Counted from the first letter of the stretch, positions 25,567 to 34,166 are shown. The stretch: 64,000 nucleotides of DNA from Leptolyngbya sp. FACHB-60 (GCF_014695775.1 NZ_JACJOX010000027.1:1-64000), one strand, 5' to 3'. Translations and numbers: made by a program. The notes: generated by a model not told the origin, from the letters alone.

Positions 25567-26553
25567 TCACCTCTCTGCGGATCCTGCCGCAAACACTCGC
25601 CCAATCACCTCCTCCACCGGCGGATCGCTGACGGTCAAATCCCGCACGTCTAAATCTCCCAGCAGCTGAGCGACAGTTTGAGTCAGGGTGTCGCGGTGCA
25701 CAATTAGCCGGGCGGTGCAGCCCTCCAGGCTTTCTAATTCGCCGTAGCGGCTCAGGGTAGCCGCATCGCAGCCAGCGGCCAAATCTACGGTGACTTCTCG
25801 GTAGGGGGCAAAGCGATCGAGCAGCCCCTCTAGGCTGCCGTCATAAATTAACCGCCCCTGGTAAATTAGCAGCACGCGACGACACAGGGCAGTAATGTCG
25901 GCCATGTAGTGGCTAGTGAGCAAAATGGTGGCTTCGTAGCGACGGTTATAGTCGCGCAAAAATTCTCGCACCGCCACCTGGGCGTTAACGTCTAGTCCTA
26001 GAGTAGGCTCATCTAAAAACAAGACACGGGGACGGTGCAGCAGCGCCGCCATCATTTCGGCCTTCATGCGCTCACCGAGGGACAGCTTGCGCACAGGCTG
26101 AGTCAGCTTGTCCTGGAGGGCCAGCATCTCGGTGAGTTCGTCAATGCGATAGCGAAATTCTTTGTCAGAAAGACCATAGATAGCGCCATTAATGCGCAAC
26201 GAATCTAGGGCAGGCAGGTCCCACAGCAGCTGCTGCTTTTGCCCCATAACCAGGGTAATATCCTGCAAAAACTCAGTTCGCCGCTGAAAAGGCACCTGAT
26301 CACCAACTAGCACGGTGCCACCAGAGGGGTGAATCAGCCCGGTGAGCATCTTGAGGGTGGTGGTCTTGCCGGCACCATTCGGCCCCAAAAAACCCACCAC
26401 CTCGCCGGGCTCAATGTGGAAGGAAATGGACTGCACTGCGTCTACCAAACGGTACTGACGACGCCAGAAATGCCTTAGCGTGCCCCCTAGCCCAGGCTCT
26501 TTGATGGCGATGGGATAGCGCTTGCTGAGCTGGTTGACATCAATGGTGGGCAT
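25567..26553 (-). CDS. ABC transporter ATP-binding protein (ABC-2 type exporter family)
   Basis: The 328-residue ATPase from ATG 26553 (MPTIDVNQLSKRYP) has Walker A GPNGAGKTTT, a Q-loop region ITLVMGQKQQLLWDL, signature LSLGERMKAEM (a variant of LSGGQ), Walker B VLFLDEPTLGLD and the switch His in LLTSHYM. An extra C-terminal domain (about 230-328) is typical of DrrA/NatA-like subunits. No permease lies next to it: the gene ends facing the cupin gene, and upstream is hcp. Its membrane partners must be encoded elsewhere. Confidence 0.88.
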   Translation of the reverse strand: MPTIDVNQLSKRYPIAIKEPGLGGTLRHFWRRQYRLVDAVQSISFHIEPGEVVGFLGPNGAGKTTTLKMLTGLIHPSGGTVLVGDQVPFQRRTEFLQDITLVMGQKQQLLWDLPALDSLRINGAIYGLSDKEFRYRIDELTEMLALQDKLTQPVRKLSLGERMKAEMMAALLHRPRVLFLDEPTLGLDVNAQVAVREFLRDYNRRYEATILLTSHYMADITALCRRVLLIYQGRLIYDGSLEGLLDRFAPYREVTVDLAAGCDAATLSRYGELESLEGCTARLIVHRDTLTQTVAQLLGDLDVRDLTVSDPPVEEVIGRVFAAGSAER

Positions 26554-26650
26554 AGCAGAACAGCGAATAGAGCAGCTGAACCCCAACTTGGGGCCTATGG
26601 CTTTCACTTTACCGCTAACCTTCTGCAGAAGCTGCGCGATCGCCAGACCA

Positions 26651-26685
26651 GTAGCCAGGTTAGCAAATTCACGCAGCCTGGCTAC
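26651..26685 (-). terminator. Hairpin between hcp and the ABC ATPase gene
   Basis: GTAGCCAGG (26651-26659) and CCTGGCTAC (26677-26685) form a perfect 9-bp stem across 17 nt. On the minus strand it lies after hcp and before the ATPase gene. No T-tract follows, so it may be an attenuator or simple RNA structure. Confidence 0.45.
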
Positions 26686-26758
26686 CCCTTAACCAAGTTC
26701 GCCCCAGCGCCTGCCCACCCGAGCATTACGGAGCGCAGAAAAGTAACTTCACCCAGGC

Positions 26759-27202
26759 TTAGCCCACCACCCGACGCAAAAAATGGAGGCGCTCGTTCAG
26801 CCCCATGGTGTTGATGCGGGCGAGCAGCGCCTTAGTTGCGGCTGAACCGTCTTGGCAAGTGGTTAAGGGCAGGCGGTTAGCGGGCATGAGGTTGAACAGG
26901 CGGTGCCAGAAGGCCAGCTTCATGTTCGCGTTGAGGGTTTGGTAAGCCTGCGTGAATCGGGTATCAGCCCCAGCGAGAATATCGCGCAAGATTGCCGCTT
27001 GATCGTCGCGGTCAACTTGCTGAATCTGGCCCAGCAGCTGTTGCACGGCTTGGGAGAAGAGCGCCACTGGAGCGATCGCCGCAAAAGCTTGCCCCAGGGT
27101 GTCGTAAATCTGCCAAAGCACAGCAATTTTGCAGTCTACATCGACTGATTCAAACGATTCAACGGCTTGCTCAAACTGAAGGCGAACGTCTATAGCGGTC
27201 AT
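26759..27202 (-). CDS. hcp: Helical carotenoid protein (OCP N-terminal domain homolog)
   Basis: The 147-residue protein corresponds to the all-helical N-terminal domain of orange carotenoid protein: an opening LQFEQAVESFESVDVDCKIAVLW, the segment LAGADTRFTQAYQTLNANMKLAFWHRL, and the closing LGLNERLHF-like helix. There is no C-terminal NTF2-like domain. HCPs bind keto-carotenoid, and depending on clade act as singlet-oxygen quenchers or phycobilisome quenchers. The N-terminal start ATG 27202 has AGGA 8 nt upstream. No OCP, CTDH or FRP gene is near. Clade assignment needs alignment. Confidence 0.85.
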   Translation of the reverse strand: MTAIDVRLQFEQAVESFESVDVDCKIAVLWQIYDTLGQAFAAIAPVALFSQAVQQLLGQIQQVDRDDQAAILRDILAGADTRFTQAYQTLNANMKLAFWHRLFNLMPANRLPLTTCQDGSAATKALLARINTMGLNERLHFLRRVVG

Positions 27203-27674
27203 GGTAGGTTTCCTGTAAGGGCTTGTTATGGGGTTAGATAACAATGCGGCAGAACAGGTGAGGGCTCTGTCGCACAGTTTGCGATCGCTGGAGGGAGAAT
27301 TTTAGCTCTGGCTAGTCAGATCTAAAACTGTGAATTTAAGGGTCAAAGCAGAAAAAAGGAAGAATAGGCCGTGTCAATTTAGCAGGGTTTAGCGTCTATT
27401 CATATTGATCCCTGAGGTTTTTGACTACAGGGTTTTTCTTCCAAGTTTCTTTTGATTTAAAGCATAACTAGGGTTGATGGCCGCGCCCACCCTCCCAAAG
27501 AGAGGGAAATCTTGGCTATTTAAGGGATTGTTGCCGAGCCGGAGCCATTGTCTTTTAATATTTAGTTACACAGCTAAGGTGCCCTTCCAGCAGTGTTAGC
27601 TAGCGCCTTTAGGGCTAATCTCGCTCAGGCCATTGCTTAGAGTGCTGTTCTCTAGAGTTATGAAGGCAATCTTG
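27203..27674. other. Non-coding interval between hcp and bactofilin
   Basis: About 470 bp without a convincing gene. It holds the divergent promoters of hcp and the bactofilin gene. A long AT-rich stretch (27300-27480) would suit promoter elements, but no specific operator stands out by eye. Confidence 0.5.
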
Positions 27675-28070
27675 ATGTTCAAACGCAAACCGGCTCCGCC
27701 ATTGACCTATTTGAGTCAAAAAACTGAGTTTGAAGGGGTGCTCCACGCTGAGGGGATGCTGCGGGTAGACGGCGTAATTCACGGCACCGTAGACATCAAA
27801 GGTGATCTCGAGATCTCCTCTACGGGGTTGATCGAAGGCCCTGAGGTGAAGGCTCAAAACATTGTGGTGCAGGGAGTGCTGAAGGCTCGGGTGTTTGCTG
27901 AAGGCAAGCTCACTCTCAGCCGCACGGCCCGGTTAGAAGGTGATGTAGTGGCCGGAGCTTTAGAAATAGAGCCGGGTGCCTATTACACCGGATATATAGA
28001 GACCCGAGATGCCAAGTCACTGCCGCCAGTGCGTGAGGTGCCCGAGCTCTACGGCACGACTGAGCTTTAA
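27675..28070 (+). CDS. Bactofilin family cytoskeletal protein
   Basis: From ATG 27675 (MFKRKPAPPLTYLSQKTEFEG) the 131-residue protein shows a bactofilin beta-helix: repeated short strands such as GVLHAEGMLRVDGVIHGTVDIKGDLEI, then AQNIVVQGVLKARVFAEGKLTL and ARLEGDVVAGALEIEPGAYY. Bactofilins polymerise at the membrane and organise envelope growth. AAGG eight bases before ATG 27675 supports that start. ATG 27660 five codons upstream also fits the frame. The start with MFKRK resembles the family's basic opening. Confidence 0.92.
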   Translation: MFKRKPAPPLTYLSQKTEFEGVLHAEGMLRVDGVIHGTVDIKGDLEISSTGLIEGPEVKAQNIVVQGVLKARVFAEGKLTLSRTARLEGDVVAGALEIEPGAYYTGYIETRDAKSLPPVREVPELYGTTEL

Positions 28071-28078
28071 CTCAACTA

Positions 28079-28104
28079 GCGATTAGTGCCGCGCCGCTAA
28101 TCGC
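28079..28104. terminator. Hairpin after the bactofilin gene
   Basis: GCGATTAG (28079-28086) pairs with CTAATCGC (28097-28104) across 10 nt. It lies between the bactofilin stop and the convergent small gene, overlapping the latter's stop codon. There is no obvious T-tract. Confidence 0.5.
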
Positions 28105-28252
28105 GCATGATCCAGGTAGTCAACACCAGGGCTATGCCTCCTAGCACCCAGGGTGAAGGCGCTAATAGCTGGCTGATGTGGGTGAGGCTGTCGAATAGGC
28201 TGGCGATCGCCCACGTGGCCATCACGCAGATTATCAACATCACAGATTCCAT
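28097..28252 (-). CDS. Small two-helix membrane protein, function unknown
   Basis: ATG 28252 to TAG 28097-28099 encodes 51 residues. MLIICVMATWAIASLF at the start and VLGGIALVLTTWIM near the end form two hydrophobic helices joined by DSLTHISQLLAPSP. The pattern of two clean helices and a polar loop is hard to obtain by chance. The family is not recognised. It is convergent with the bactofilin gene. Confidence 0.55.
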   Translation of the reverse strand: MESVMLIICVMATWAIASLFDSLTHISQLLAPSPWVLGGIALVLTTWIMRD

Positions 28253-28395
28253 CGCTGTGCCTCCTGCGGTCGTCACTAGATACGCTACTTATATTGGGCT
28301 GGTGTCAATGGAGACAGTTCAACTTCTGTCTATTATGACTACCGATCGCGGCGGTTACCGAGCACCATAGAATTGAACCGTAGGAGGCTGGGGCC

Positions 28396-28878
28396 ATGAC
28401 CATTAAGCATCAACGTCGTGGGGCACTGGCACTAGCAGCAGGACTTGCCGTGGGTCTGACATCAGCGCTACCCACCCTGGCCCAGCAGGCCAACTTTGAT
28501 TCGTTTACGCTGTCGAGCGCTACCCCAACCGCCAGCGTCAGCGGTTTTACCAACGGGATTTCTGCGCTATCTAGTATTGCTGGGCGCGATCGCAACGGCA
28601 CCATCTGCGCTGGGTTTGCCGACACCGCCCCCGATCACATCATGGTGTTGCAGCAAGATTTCGCCACCCTCACCCTTCAGGTCAACAGCGGCGGCAACGA
28701 CACCAGCCTGCTCATTAAAGGGCCAGACAGCACCGTGCGCTGCGGCAGCGACACCGATCGCCGCAATCCTGATGCCCTTGTCCAAGACCAAAACTGGCCA
28801 ACAGGTACCTACAGCATTTGGGTAGGCTCCCACCAGCAGGGGCAGCGCTACAACTATTCCCTCAATGCTAAGCCCTAG
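28396..28878 (+). CDS. Secreted protein with bacterial pre-peptidase-like fold, function unknown
   Basis: The 160-residue product has a Sec signal peptide (MTIKHQRRGALALAAGLAVG to PTLAQQA) and then a beta-rich mature part of about 130 residues. DHIMVLQQDFATLTLQV, DTSLLIKGPD and YSIWVGSHQQGQRYNYSLN resemble PPC-type (pre-peptidase C-terminal) beta-sandwich segments. Two cysteines (TICAGF and TVRCGSD) could pair. GGAGG seven bases upstream supports ATG 28396. No enzymatic motif is seen. Confidence 0.75.
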   Translation: MTIKHQRRGALALAAGLAVGLTSALPTLAQQANFDSFTLSSATPTASVSGFTNGISALSSIAGRDRNGTICAGFADTAPDHIMVLQQDFATLTLQVNSGGNDTSLLIKGPDSTVRCGSDTDRRNPDALVQDQNWPTGTYSIWVGSHQQGQRYNYSLNAKP

Positions 28879-28977
28879 GTTTTGCCTGCTACGGCCATAG
28901 TGCTAGGCCGTAACGCCGACCCAGAGCAATCCACACCAGCGAAGGGTGTTGGTCAAGGACGTGGCCACGTTAGGATA

Positions 28978-29742
28978 GTGAAGCTGCAGTTAACTCTATT
29001 GCCTGTGCTCACCACCCTGATTGCCGATTTTCGCATCGTCTTCGAGCGTGACCCAGCGGCCCGCAACTGGCTAGAGGTACTCACCTGCTATCCTGGCCTG
29101 CATGCCCTAGGGCTGCATCGCTTCAGTCACTGGCTTTGGAACCTGGGCCTGCCCGTGGTGCCTCGCATCATTTCTCACCTAGCGCGGTTTCTCACCGGCA
29201 TCGAAATTCACCCAGGGGCTACCATCGGCAAGGGCGTTTTCATCGACCATGGCATGGGGGTGGTGATTGGTGAAACCGCGATTATTGGTGACTACGCCCT
29301 GATCTACCAGGGCGTCACCCTAGGGGGAACTGGCAAGGAAGTTGGCAAGCGTCATCCCACCCTGGGCGACAACGTGGTCGTTGGAGCCGGTGCCAAGGTA
29401 CTGGGCAATATTTATCTCGGCCACAATGTACGCATTGGTGCTGGTTCGGTAGTACTAAGAGAAGTACCCTCCGACTGCACTGTAGTCGGTGTACCCGGAC
29501 GCATCGTGTATCGGGCTGGGGAGCGGGTAGAACCCCTAGAGCACGGCCGCCTACCGGACTCTGAAGCCCAAGTGATTCGCGCCCTGCTCGATCGCATTGA
29601 AGCGCTAGAAAAAGAAGTCCAGTCTCTAGGGCAAGTGCGCCGCGAACCTGTTTTAGTGGGTGCGGTTCGCGCTCAAGACGGAGTTTACTGCCGCTTGCAA
29701 GACCGCGTCCTCGAAGAATTTCTAGACGGTAGCGGTATTTAA
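28978..29742 (+). CDS. cysE: Serine O-acetyltransferase
   Basis: CysE makes O-acetylserine from serine and acetyl-CoA, the first step of cysteine synthesis. The protein has the N-terminal helical part ([21 protein letters not shown]) and a left-handed beta-helix of hexapeptide repeats with [40 protein letters not shown] and [21 protein letters not shown] take the GTG at 28978 (254 residues), preceded by TTAGGAT, since upstream residues in frame are unlike the family. A variable C-tail of about 60 residues ends the protein. A strong terminator follows. Confidence 0.95.
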   Translation: MKLQLTLLPVLTTLIADFRIVFERDPAARNWLEVLTCYPGLHALGLHRFSHWLWNLGLPVVPRIISHLARFLTGIEIHPGATIGKGVFIDHGMGVVIGETAIIGDYALIYQGVTLGGTGKEVGKRHPTLGDNVVVGAGAKVLGNIYLGHNVRIGAGSVVLREVPSDCTVVGVPGRIVYRAGERVEPLEHGRLPDSEAQVIRALLDRIEALEKEVQSLGQVRREPVLVGAVRAQDGVYCRLQDRVLEEFLDGSGI

Positions 29743-29780
29743 TCAAGCATCTCTATATTTCAGAACGAAAGTGTTATTGA

Positions 29781-29828
29781 ACGTCAAGCAGGCCCAGCAT
29801 CGTAACGCCGGGCCTGCTTGACGTTTAT
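29781..29828 (+). terminator. Terminator of cysE
   Basis: A perfect 15-bp stem (ACGTCAAGCAGGCCC, 29781-29795, with 29810-29824) closes a 14-nt loop and runs into TTATTTT. Confidence 0.93.
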
Positions 29829-30417
29829 TTTGGATCCAAGTCTATTACGAAAACATGCTCCGTAATGACGCTGAGAAAATTTCCGCCAATCAATCTCAAA
29901 TGTAAGGAATTGCTTACAAAATCTGGCGATCGAAACAGTAGATTTGCCTGAGTAATATTTAAACCAATTGGGACAAATTACACTCTGGGAAGTCCCGAAA
30001 AGCTGTGTGATTATCTCTATAAGAAAGAAAATATTAAGAAAGAGAGTAGTTTACTTGTTCTAGTAGGTCAGTTTTTGAGCGATCGCCTTTAGTTTTAGAG
30101 AGGGCGTTTTGGTTGCAGCTTAAGCATTTCAGCCGATTCGATCGTTTCTGCCAAAGTTAGGGTGGTACATCACCTGACATTGCAGTTAAAATTGAAAGGC
30201 CATGGCGGCGCTGAAGTATTTCTCTAGATAGAGGCGGCGGCGACCTGGGCCAACAGCACCAAGCCAGTGTCGTAAACGTCTAGGTGGCTAGGCACTTATC
30301 ACTGGATTCTCCAAAAGTAGATCCACACTTTTTCGGAACTGTGGGCATCTATCGAAGGAGCTGTTAATCTGATCACAGTCTTTGTCTTTCAACTTTAAGG
30401 AGCACGAGGATCGCGGC
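29829..30417 (+). other. Long leader/promoter region of sigA
   Basis: About 590 bp with no coding frame of interest. It is AT-rich to about 30060 and probably contains several promoters, as is common before principal sigma genes. A TGTAAG/CTTACA pair (29901-29906, 29913-29918) is the only small symmetric element I see. No riboswitch-like fold was recognised. Confidence 0.5.
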
Positions 30418-31557
30418 ATGACCCAAGCAAATCATCTGCTCGGCACCATCAACCCTGAAACTGAACTCGATCTACTGATCGACGGTAATGATAGTGACGA
30501 GAATTTTGTTGCCCAAGATGACGAGGCCGGCGCCGATGACAAAGCGCCGAAGGGGAAGGTAACCCGCCGCCGAGCTCAAACCAAAAAGCGCCACTACACC
30601 GAAGACTCTATTCGTCTCTATCTGCAAGAGATTGGCCGTATTCGCCTACTGCGGGCCGAAGAAGAAATTGAGCTAGCCCGTAAGATCGCCGACCTACTCA
30701 AGCTAGAGCGACTCCACGACGAGCTGTTCGACTCCCTTGAGCGCGATCCCTCTGATATTGAGTGGGCTGCTGCCGTCAGCCAAGACGAAGGCAAAGACTA
30801 CACCCTAGCCAGTTTCCGCCACCGTCTGCACATTGGTCGCCGCGCCAAAGATAAAATGGTGCAGTCAAACCTGCGCTTGGTGGTGTCGATCGCCAAAAAG
30901 TATATGAACCGTGGCCTCTCCTTCCAAGACCTGATTCAGGAAGGCAGTCTGGGCCTGATTCGCGCCGCTGAGAAGTTTGACCACGAAAAGGGCTACAAGT
31001 TCTCGACCTACGCCACCTGGTGGATTCGTCAGGCCATCACCCGGGCGATCGCCGATCAGTCGCGCACTATTCGCCTGCCGGTGCACCTTTACGAGACCAT
31101 CTCTCGTATCAAAAAGACCACCAAGCTGCTCTCCCAAGAACTTGGCCGCAAGCCCACCGAAGAAGAAATCGCCACTCGCATGGAAATGACCATCGAGAAG
31201 CTGCGGTTTATTGCCAAATCGGCCCAGCTGCCCATTTCCCTTGAGACTCCCATCGGTAAAGAAGAAGATTCTCGCCTGGGCGACTTTATCGAATCGGACG
31301 GCGAAACCCCTGAAGATCAAGTATCTAAGAGCCTTCTCCGGGAAGACCTGGAAAGCGTTCTGGGCACCCTCAGCCCCCGCGAGCGGGATGTGCTACGCCT
31401 ACGTTACGGCCTCGACGATGGTCGGATGAAAACTCTGGAAGAAATTGGCCAGATTTTCAACGTTACCCGCGAGCGCATTCGCCAGATTGAAGCCAAGGCC
31501 CTGCGCAAGCTGCGTCACCCTAACCGCAACAGCATCCTGAAAGAGTACATTCGCTAG
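30418..31557 (+). CDS. sigA: Principal RNA polymerase sigma factor SigA
   Basis: From ATG 30418 the protein is 379 residues. It has a short acidic N-terminal region, then region 1.2 ([21 protein letters not shown]), 2.1-2.4 ([49 protein letters not shown]), region 3 ([15 protein letters not shown]) and 4.2 ([31 protein letters not shown]). These match group 1 cyanobacterial sigma. GAGG 8 nt before ATG 30418 supports this start, while an in-frame TTG 12 codons earlier is less likely. It ends in KEYIR as SigA proteins do, and a perfect palindromic terminator follows. Confidence 0.96.
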   Translation: MTQANHLLGTINPETELDLLIDGNDSDENFVAQDDEAGADDKAPKGKVTRRRAQTKKRHYTEDSIRLYLQEIGRIRLLRAEEEIELARKIADLLKLERLHDELFDSLERDPSDIEWAAAVSQDEGKDYTLASFRHRLHIGRRAKDKMVQSNLRLVVSIAKKYMNRGLSFQDLIQEGSLGLIRAAEKFDHEKGYKFSTYATWWIRQAITRAIADQSRTIRLPVHLYETISRIKKTTKLLSQELGRKPTEEEIATRMEMTIEKLRFIAKSAQLPISLETPIGKEEDSRLGDFIESDGETPEDQVSKSLLREDLESVLGTLSPRERDVLRLRYGLDDGRMKTLEEIGQIFNVTRERIRQIEAKALRKLRHPNRNSILKEYIR

Positions 31558-31610
31558 GGTCAACCTTAGTTCGGTTCTTTGGTTGAAGTATTAGAACAAT
31601 ACTGAACGAA

Positions 31611-31652
31611 ACCAATAAAAAAGGCTGCCTGCAGGCAGCCTTTTTTATTGGT
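31611..31652. terminator. 42-bp perfect palindrome, sigA terminator
   Basis: The entire 42 bases are a perfect palindrome centred between 31631 and 31632, with GGCTGCC at the core, A6 before it and T6 after it. It works as a strong rho-independent terminator for sigA and would also act from the other strand. Confidence 0.93.
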
Positions 31653-31831
31653 ACGGCAATGGCTGCCCTGGCCAGGCTAATTCTAAGTTAGACACTAGCT
31701 AATTAATAGGGACAGATGGCCGTTGCTCCTGTGACGTAGCTGACTCGTATTGGATAATTGTCATCAGGTTCGGCATTAGTACTGACTTACCCAACGGTTT
31801 GTTGATAAAGTAGACAGATTGCCGCTCAGTT

Positions 31832-31845
31832 GGTACACTTGTTCC
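31832..31845 (+). promoter_or_regulatory. LexA box in the lexA promoter
   Basis: GGTACACTTGTTCC fits every position of the cyanobacterial LexA consensus RGTACNNNDGTWCB known from Anabaena. It lies between a weak -35 (31827-31832, CAGTTG) and a -10 (TATGAT, 31850-31855), so a bound repressor would block RNA polymerase. The lexA start codon is at 31878. This supports autoregulation, which remains to be tested. Confidence 0.8.
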
Positions 31846-31849
31846 ATGA

Positions 31850-31855
31850 TATGAT
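31850..31855 (+). promoter_or_regulatory. -10 element of lexA
   Basis: TATGAT sits four bases after the LexA box and about 22 bp before ATG 31878, giving a likely transcription start near 31862. The -35 is poor, consistent with cyanobacterial promoters that rely on the -10. Confidence 0.6.
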
Positions 31856-31877
31856 CCAATGCCGTGGCTAAATCTCT

Positions 31878-32492
31878 ATGGAATCCTTAACAACTGCCCA
31901 ACAAGAGCTCTACGACTGGCTGGTTGAATACATCCGGGCTAATCAGCACTCCCCCTCCATTCGCCAAATGATGCGGGCGATGAACCTGCGTTCTCCTGCA
32001 CCCATTCAAAGTCGCCTAGAGCATCTCAAGAACAAGGGCTACATTGAGTGGAGCGAAGGGAAAGCGCGCACCATTCGCGTTCGGGATAATGTCCGTGGTG
32101 TGCCCATTCTTGGCACTATTGCCGCTGGTTTTGTCAACGAAGCGTTTACCGATACCGTTGAGCGTCTCGATCTCAACGGGCTGCCCATTCAGTCTGGCGA
32201 TTATGCCCTTAAAGTCACTGGAGACAGCATGATCGAGGCCATGATTCAGGATGGGGATGTGGTGATTATGCGTCCGGTAAAAGATCCCCAAGGCATTCGT
32301 GAGGGGACCATTGTTGCAGCTCGGGTTGAGAACGGCACTACCCTCAAGTCATTTCATCGTCAGGGTAACCAGGTGCACCTCAAACCTGCCAACCCTAAGT
32401 ACCCTGTTATGGAGTTTCCGGCAGACCTCGTAGACGTACAGGGTCGACTAGTGGCCGTGTGGCGCGGCATCGATCCAGACTTTACCGTCTGA
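31878..32492 (+). CDS. lexA: LexA repressor
   Basis: The 204-residue protein has the N-terminal winged-helix domain (TTAQQELYDWLVEYIRANQH; PSIRQMMRAMNLRSPAPIQSRLEHLKNKGYI) and the C-terminal peptidase domain. Self-cleavage features are all visible: the A83-G84 bond in TIAAGFVNEA, S117 in VTGDSMIEAMI and K157 in TTLKSFH. This differs from Synechocystis-type LexA that lost cleavage residues, so a true SOS-type repressor is plausible. A matching LexA box is in its promoter, and a terminator follows. Confidence 0.95.
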   Translation: MESLTTAQQELYDWLVEYIRANQHSPSIRQMMRAMNLRSPAPIQSRLEHLKNKGYIEWSEGKARTIRVRDNVRGVPILGTIAAGFVNEAFTDTVERLDLNGLPIQSGDYALKVTGDSMIEAMIQDGDVVIMRPVKDPQGIREGTIVAARVENGTTLKSFHRQGNQVHLKPANPKYPVMEFPADLVDVQGRLVAVWRGIDPDFTV

Positions 32493-33108
32493 CGTTTTTC
32501 AAGCGATTAGTGCTCCTGGCCGCTGTTGTTAACCACAACAGCGGTTTTTTAATGGTTAGCAGTAAGTTTGTTCGAGCGGTTGTCTGCGGCAGGGTAGCTT
32601 CGGAGTCTGGTTCCGGTTCTGCCACGGGCGGGTGGTTGAGGCAGTACAGGCATTGCTCCAACGTCTCTCGTACCGACTCGTGGGTATATTGATCATCGGG
32701 GTGAGGGGGCTGCCCGGGCTGCTGAAAGTGGGGGCGGCTGTCGTAAATCTGGCCCCAGGCGACATCGGTTTGGCGCACCAGTTCGTAGAGGGTTACCGGC
32801 GATCGCAGCACCGTTACCAGCAAATCTTTCACCGCCTCGGCAGGGTGCCCCACGTATTGGCTGAGGCGGCGCTCATCATCCACCAGCCACTGTTCCAGCA
32901 CCCGGTGCAGAGCGCCAGGGCCATCCACCAAAGATTCTTTCAGCGCTTGCTGGGCACCATGACTAGCCTGCACGAGCCGCGGAATTGGCGATTCCCCTTT
33001 CATGAAGTTGCCCGCTTCCTGGCCAATGGCGTCAGCTAGGGTAAACGGACGGCTGAGGCGCAATTCCTGCTGAATGTCGGGGGTGTCATCTGGGGAGGCA
33101 GAGGTCAT
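32482..33108 (-). CDS. Conserved cyanobacterial protein, function unknown
   Basis: A 208-residue protein starting MTSASPDDTPDIQQELRLSRPFTLADAIGQ, largely helical (QQALKESLVDGPGALHRVLEQWLVDDERRLSQY), with a Pro/Gln-rich middle and a basic C-tail ending NRLKNVRR. I recognise no domain. Its 3' end overlaps the last 11 bases of lexA and contains the lexA terminator, so its final codons double as that hairpin. It lies just downstream of lpxD on the same strand (20 bp), suggesting co-transcription. Confidence 0.68.
   Translation of the reverse strand: MTSASPDDTPDIQQELRLSRPFTLADAIGQEAGNFMKGESPIPRLVQASHGAQQALKESLVDGPGALHRVLEQWLVDDERRLSQYVGHPAEAVKDLLVTVLRSPVTLYELVRQTDVAWGQIYDSRPHFQQPGQPPHPDDQYTHESVRETLEQCLYCLNHPPVAEPEPDSEATLPQTTARTNLLLTIKKPLLWLTTAARSTNRLKNVRR
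32520..32550 (+). terminator. Terminator of lexA
   Basis: CCGCTGTTGT (32520-32529) pairs with ACAACAGCGG (32535-32544), followed by T6. It lies within the end of the convergent unknown gene. Confidence 0.92.
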
Positions 33109-33128
33109 GGGATGAGACTACAGGGAGC

Positions 33129-34166
33129 TTAGGATAAGTGCTTTTGCAGACGCTGAATCGTCTTGTACAGTTCGGGCAGACGACGGTATACCGCTGAGGC
33201 CTTAAGAGAGACTTTGTGGGGTAGAGCCGGCGAGCCGGTAACGATTTCGCCTGGGGCGACGTCGCCGTGGACGCCGGCTTGGGCAGTGGCGATCGCGCCG
33301 TCGCCAATCACGGCTTGGTTGGCAATGCCTACCTGCCCCGCCAAAATCACCCGGTTGCCGATGGTAACGCCCCCGGCCATGCCCACCTGACCGGCCATCA
33401 CCACCCCTTCGCCCACCTGGCAGCCGTGGGCAATGTGTACCAGGTTGTCGAGCTTGGTGCCGCGCCCCACGCGAGTTGTGCCTACAGCAGGGCGATCGAT
33501 GGTGGAGTTGCTGCCCACTCGCACGCCGTCCTCAATAATGACAATGCCTGACTGCTCCATTTTCTCCCAGCCATGGGGGGTAGGCACAAAGCCAAAGCCC
33601 TCAGCCCCAACCACCGCACCGCTGTGGATGGCGCAGTCAGCGCCGATTTGGGTGCGCTCGTGAATGGTGCAGTTGGCGTGCAGCACGGTGCGATCGCCCA
33701 CCCGCACCTGGGGATAGAGCACCACGTTTGGGTGAACGCAGACCCCCTCTCCTAAGTAGGCTCCGGCTTGAATCACCGCATTGGCCCCAATGGAGACATT
33801 TTCGCCACAGGTGGCCGTGGGATCGATAACGGCAGTGGGGTGAATACCAGGGGCCGGCTGGTAGGGCGTATAGAACAGCGCAATGGCCCGCGCAAAGGCC
33901 AGGCGTGGGTCGGAGGTGCTGAGCCACGCGATGCCGCGTTCGGTGGCTTTGGCCTGCAACAGGGGATTCTGAGGCAAAATTAGGGCGCTGGCCTGAGTAG
34001 TACCCACAAAGTTGGCAAACTTGTCTCCCTCGATGTAGCTCAGCGTGCCGACCGAGGCCTGGTCGACGGCCGCTACCCCAGCAATATCAGGATCGTAGCC
34101 GGGGTTGGCAGTCAGACTAGAGGCAGCGGTAATCTGAATTTTGTCGGCAATGGTGCTGAACTTCAT
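33129..34166 (-). CDS. lpxD: UDP-3-O-acylglucosamine N-acyltransferase
   Basis: LpxD adds the second acyl chain to UDP-3-O-acylglucosamine in lipid A synthesis. The 345-residue protein has the N-terminal uridine-binding domain (MKFSTIADKIQITAA to YIEGDKFANFVGTTQASAL) and a long left-handed beta-helix of hexapeptide repeats (IHPTAVIDPTATCGENVSIGANAVIQAGAYLGEG; CTIHERTQIGADCAIHSGAVVG). The catalytic-site loop contains IVIIEDGVRVGSN and the expected HIAHGCQVG histidine. A helix ends the protein. No other lpx gene is nearby. Confidence 0.94.
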   Translation of the reverse strand: MKFSTIADKIQITAASSLTANPGYDPDIAGVAAVDQASVGTLSYIEGDKFANFVGTTQASALILPQNPLLQAKATERGIAWLSTSDPRLAFARAIALFYTPYQPAPGIHPTAVIDPTATCGENVSIGANAVIQAGAYLGEGVCVHPNVVLYPQVRVGDRTVLHANCTIHERTQIGADCAIHSGAVVGAEGFGFVPTPHGWEKMEQSGIVIIEDGVRVGSNSTIDRPAVGTTRVGRGTKLDNLVHIAHGCQVGEGVVMAGQVGMAGGVTIGNRVILAGQVGIANQAVIGDGAIATAQAGVHGDVAPGEIVTGSPALPHKVSLKASAVYRRLPELYKTIQRLQKHLS

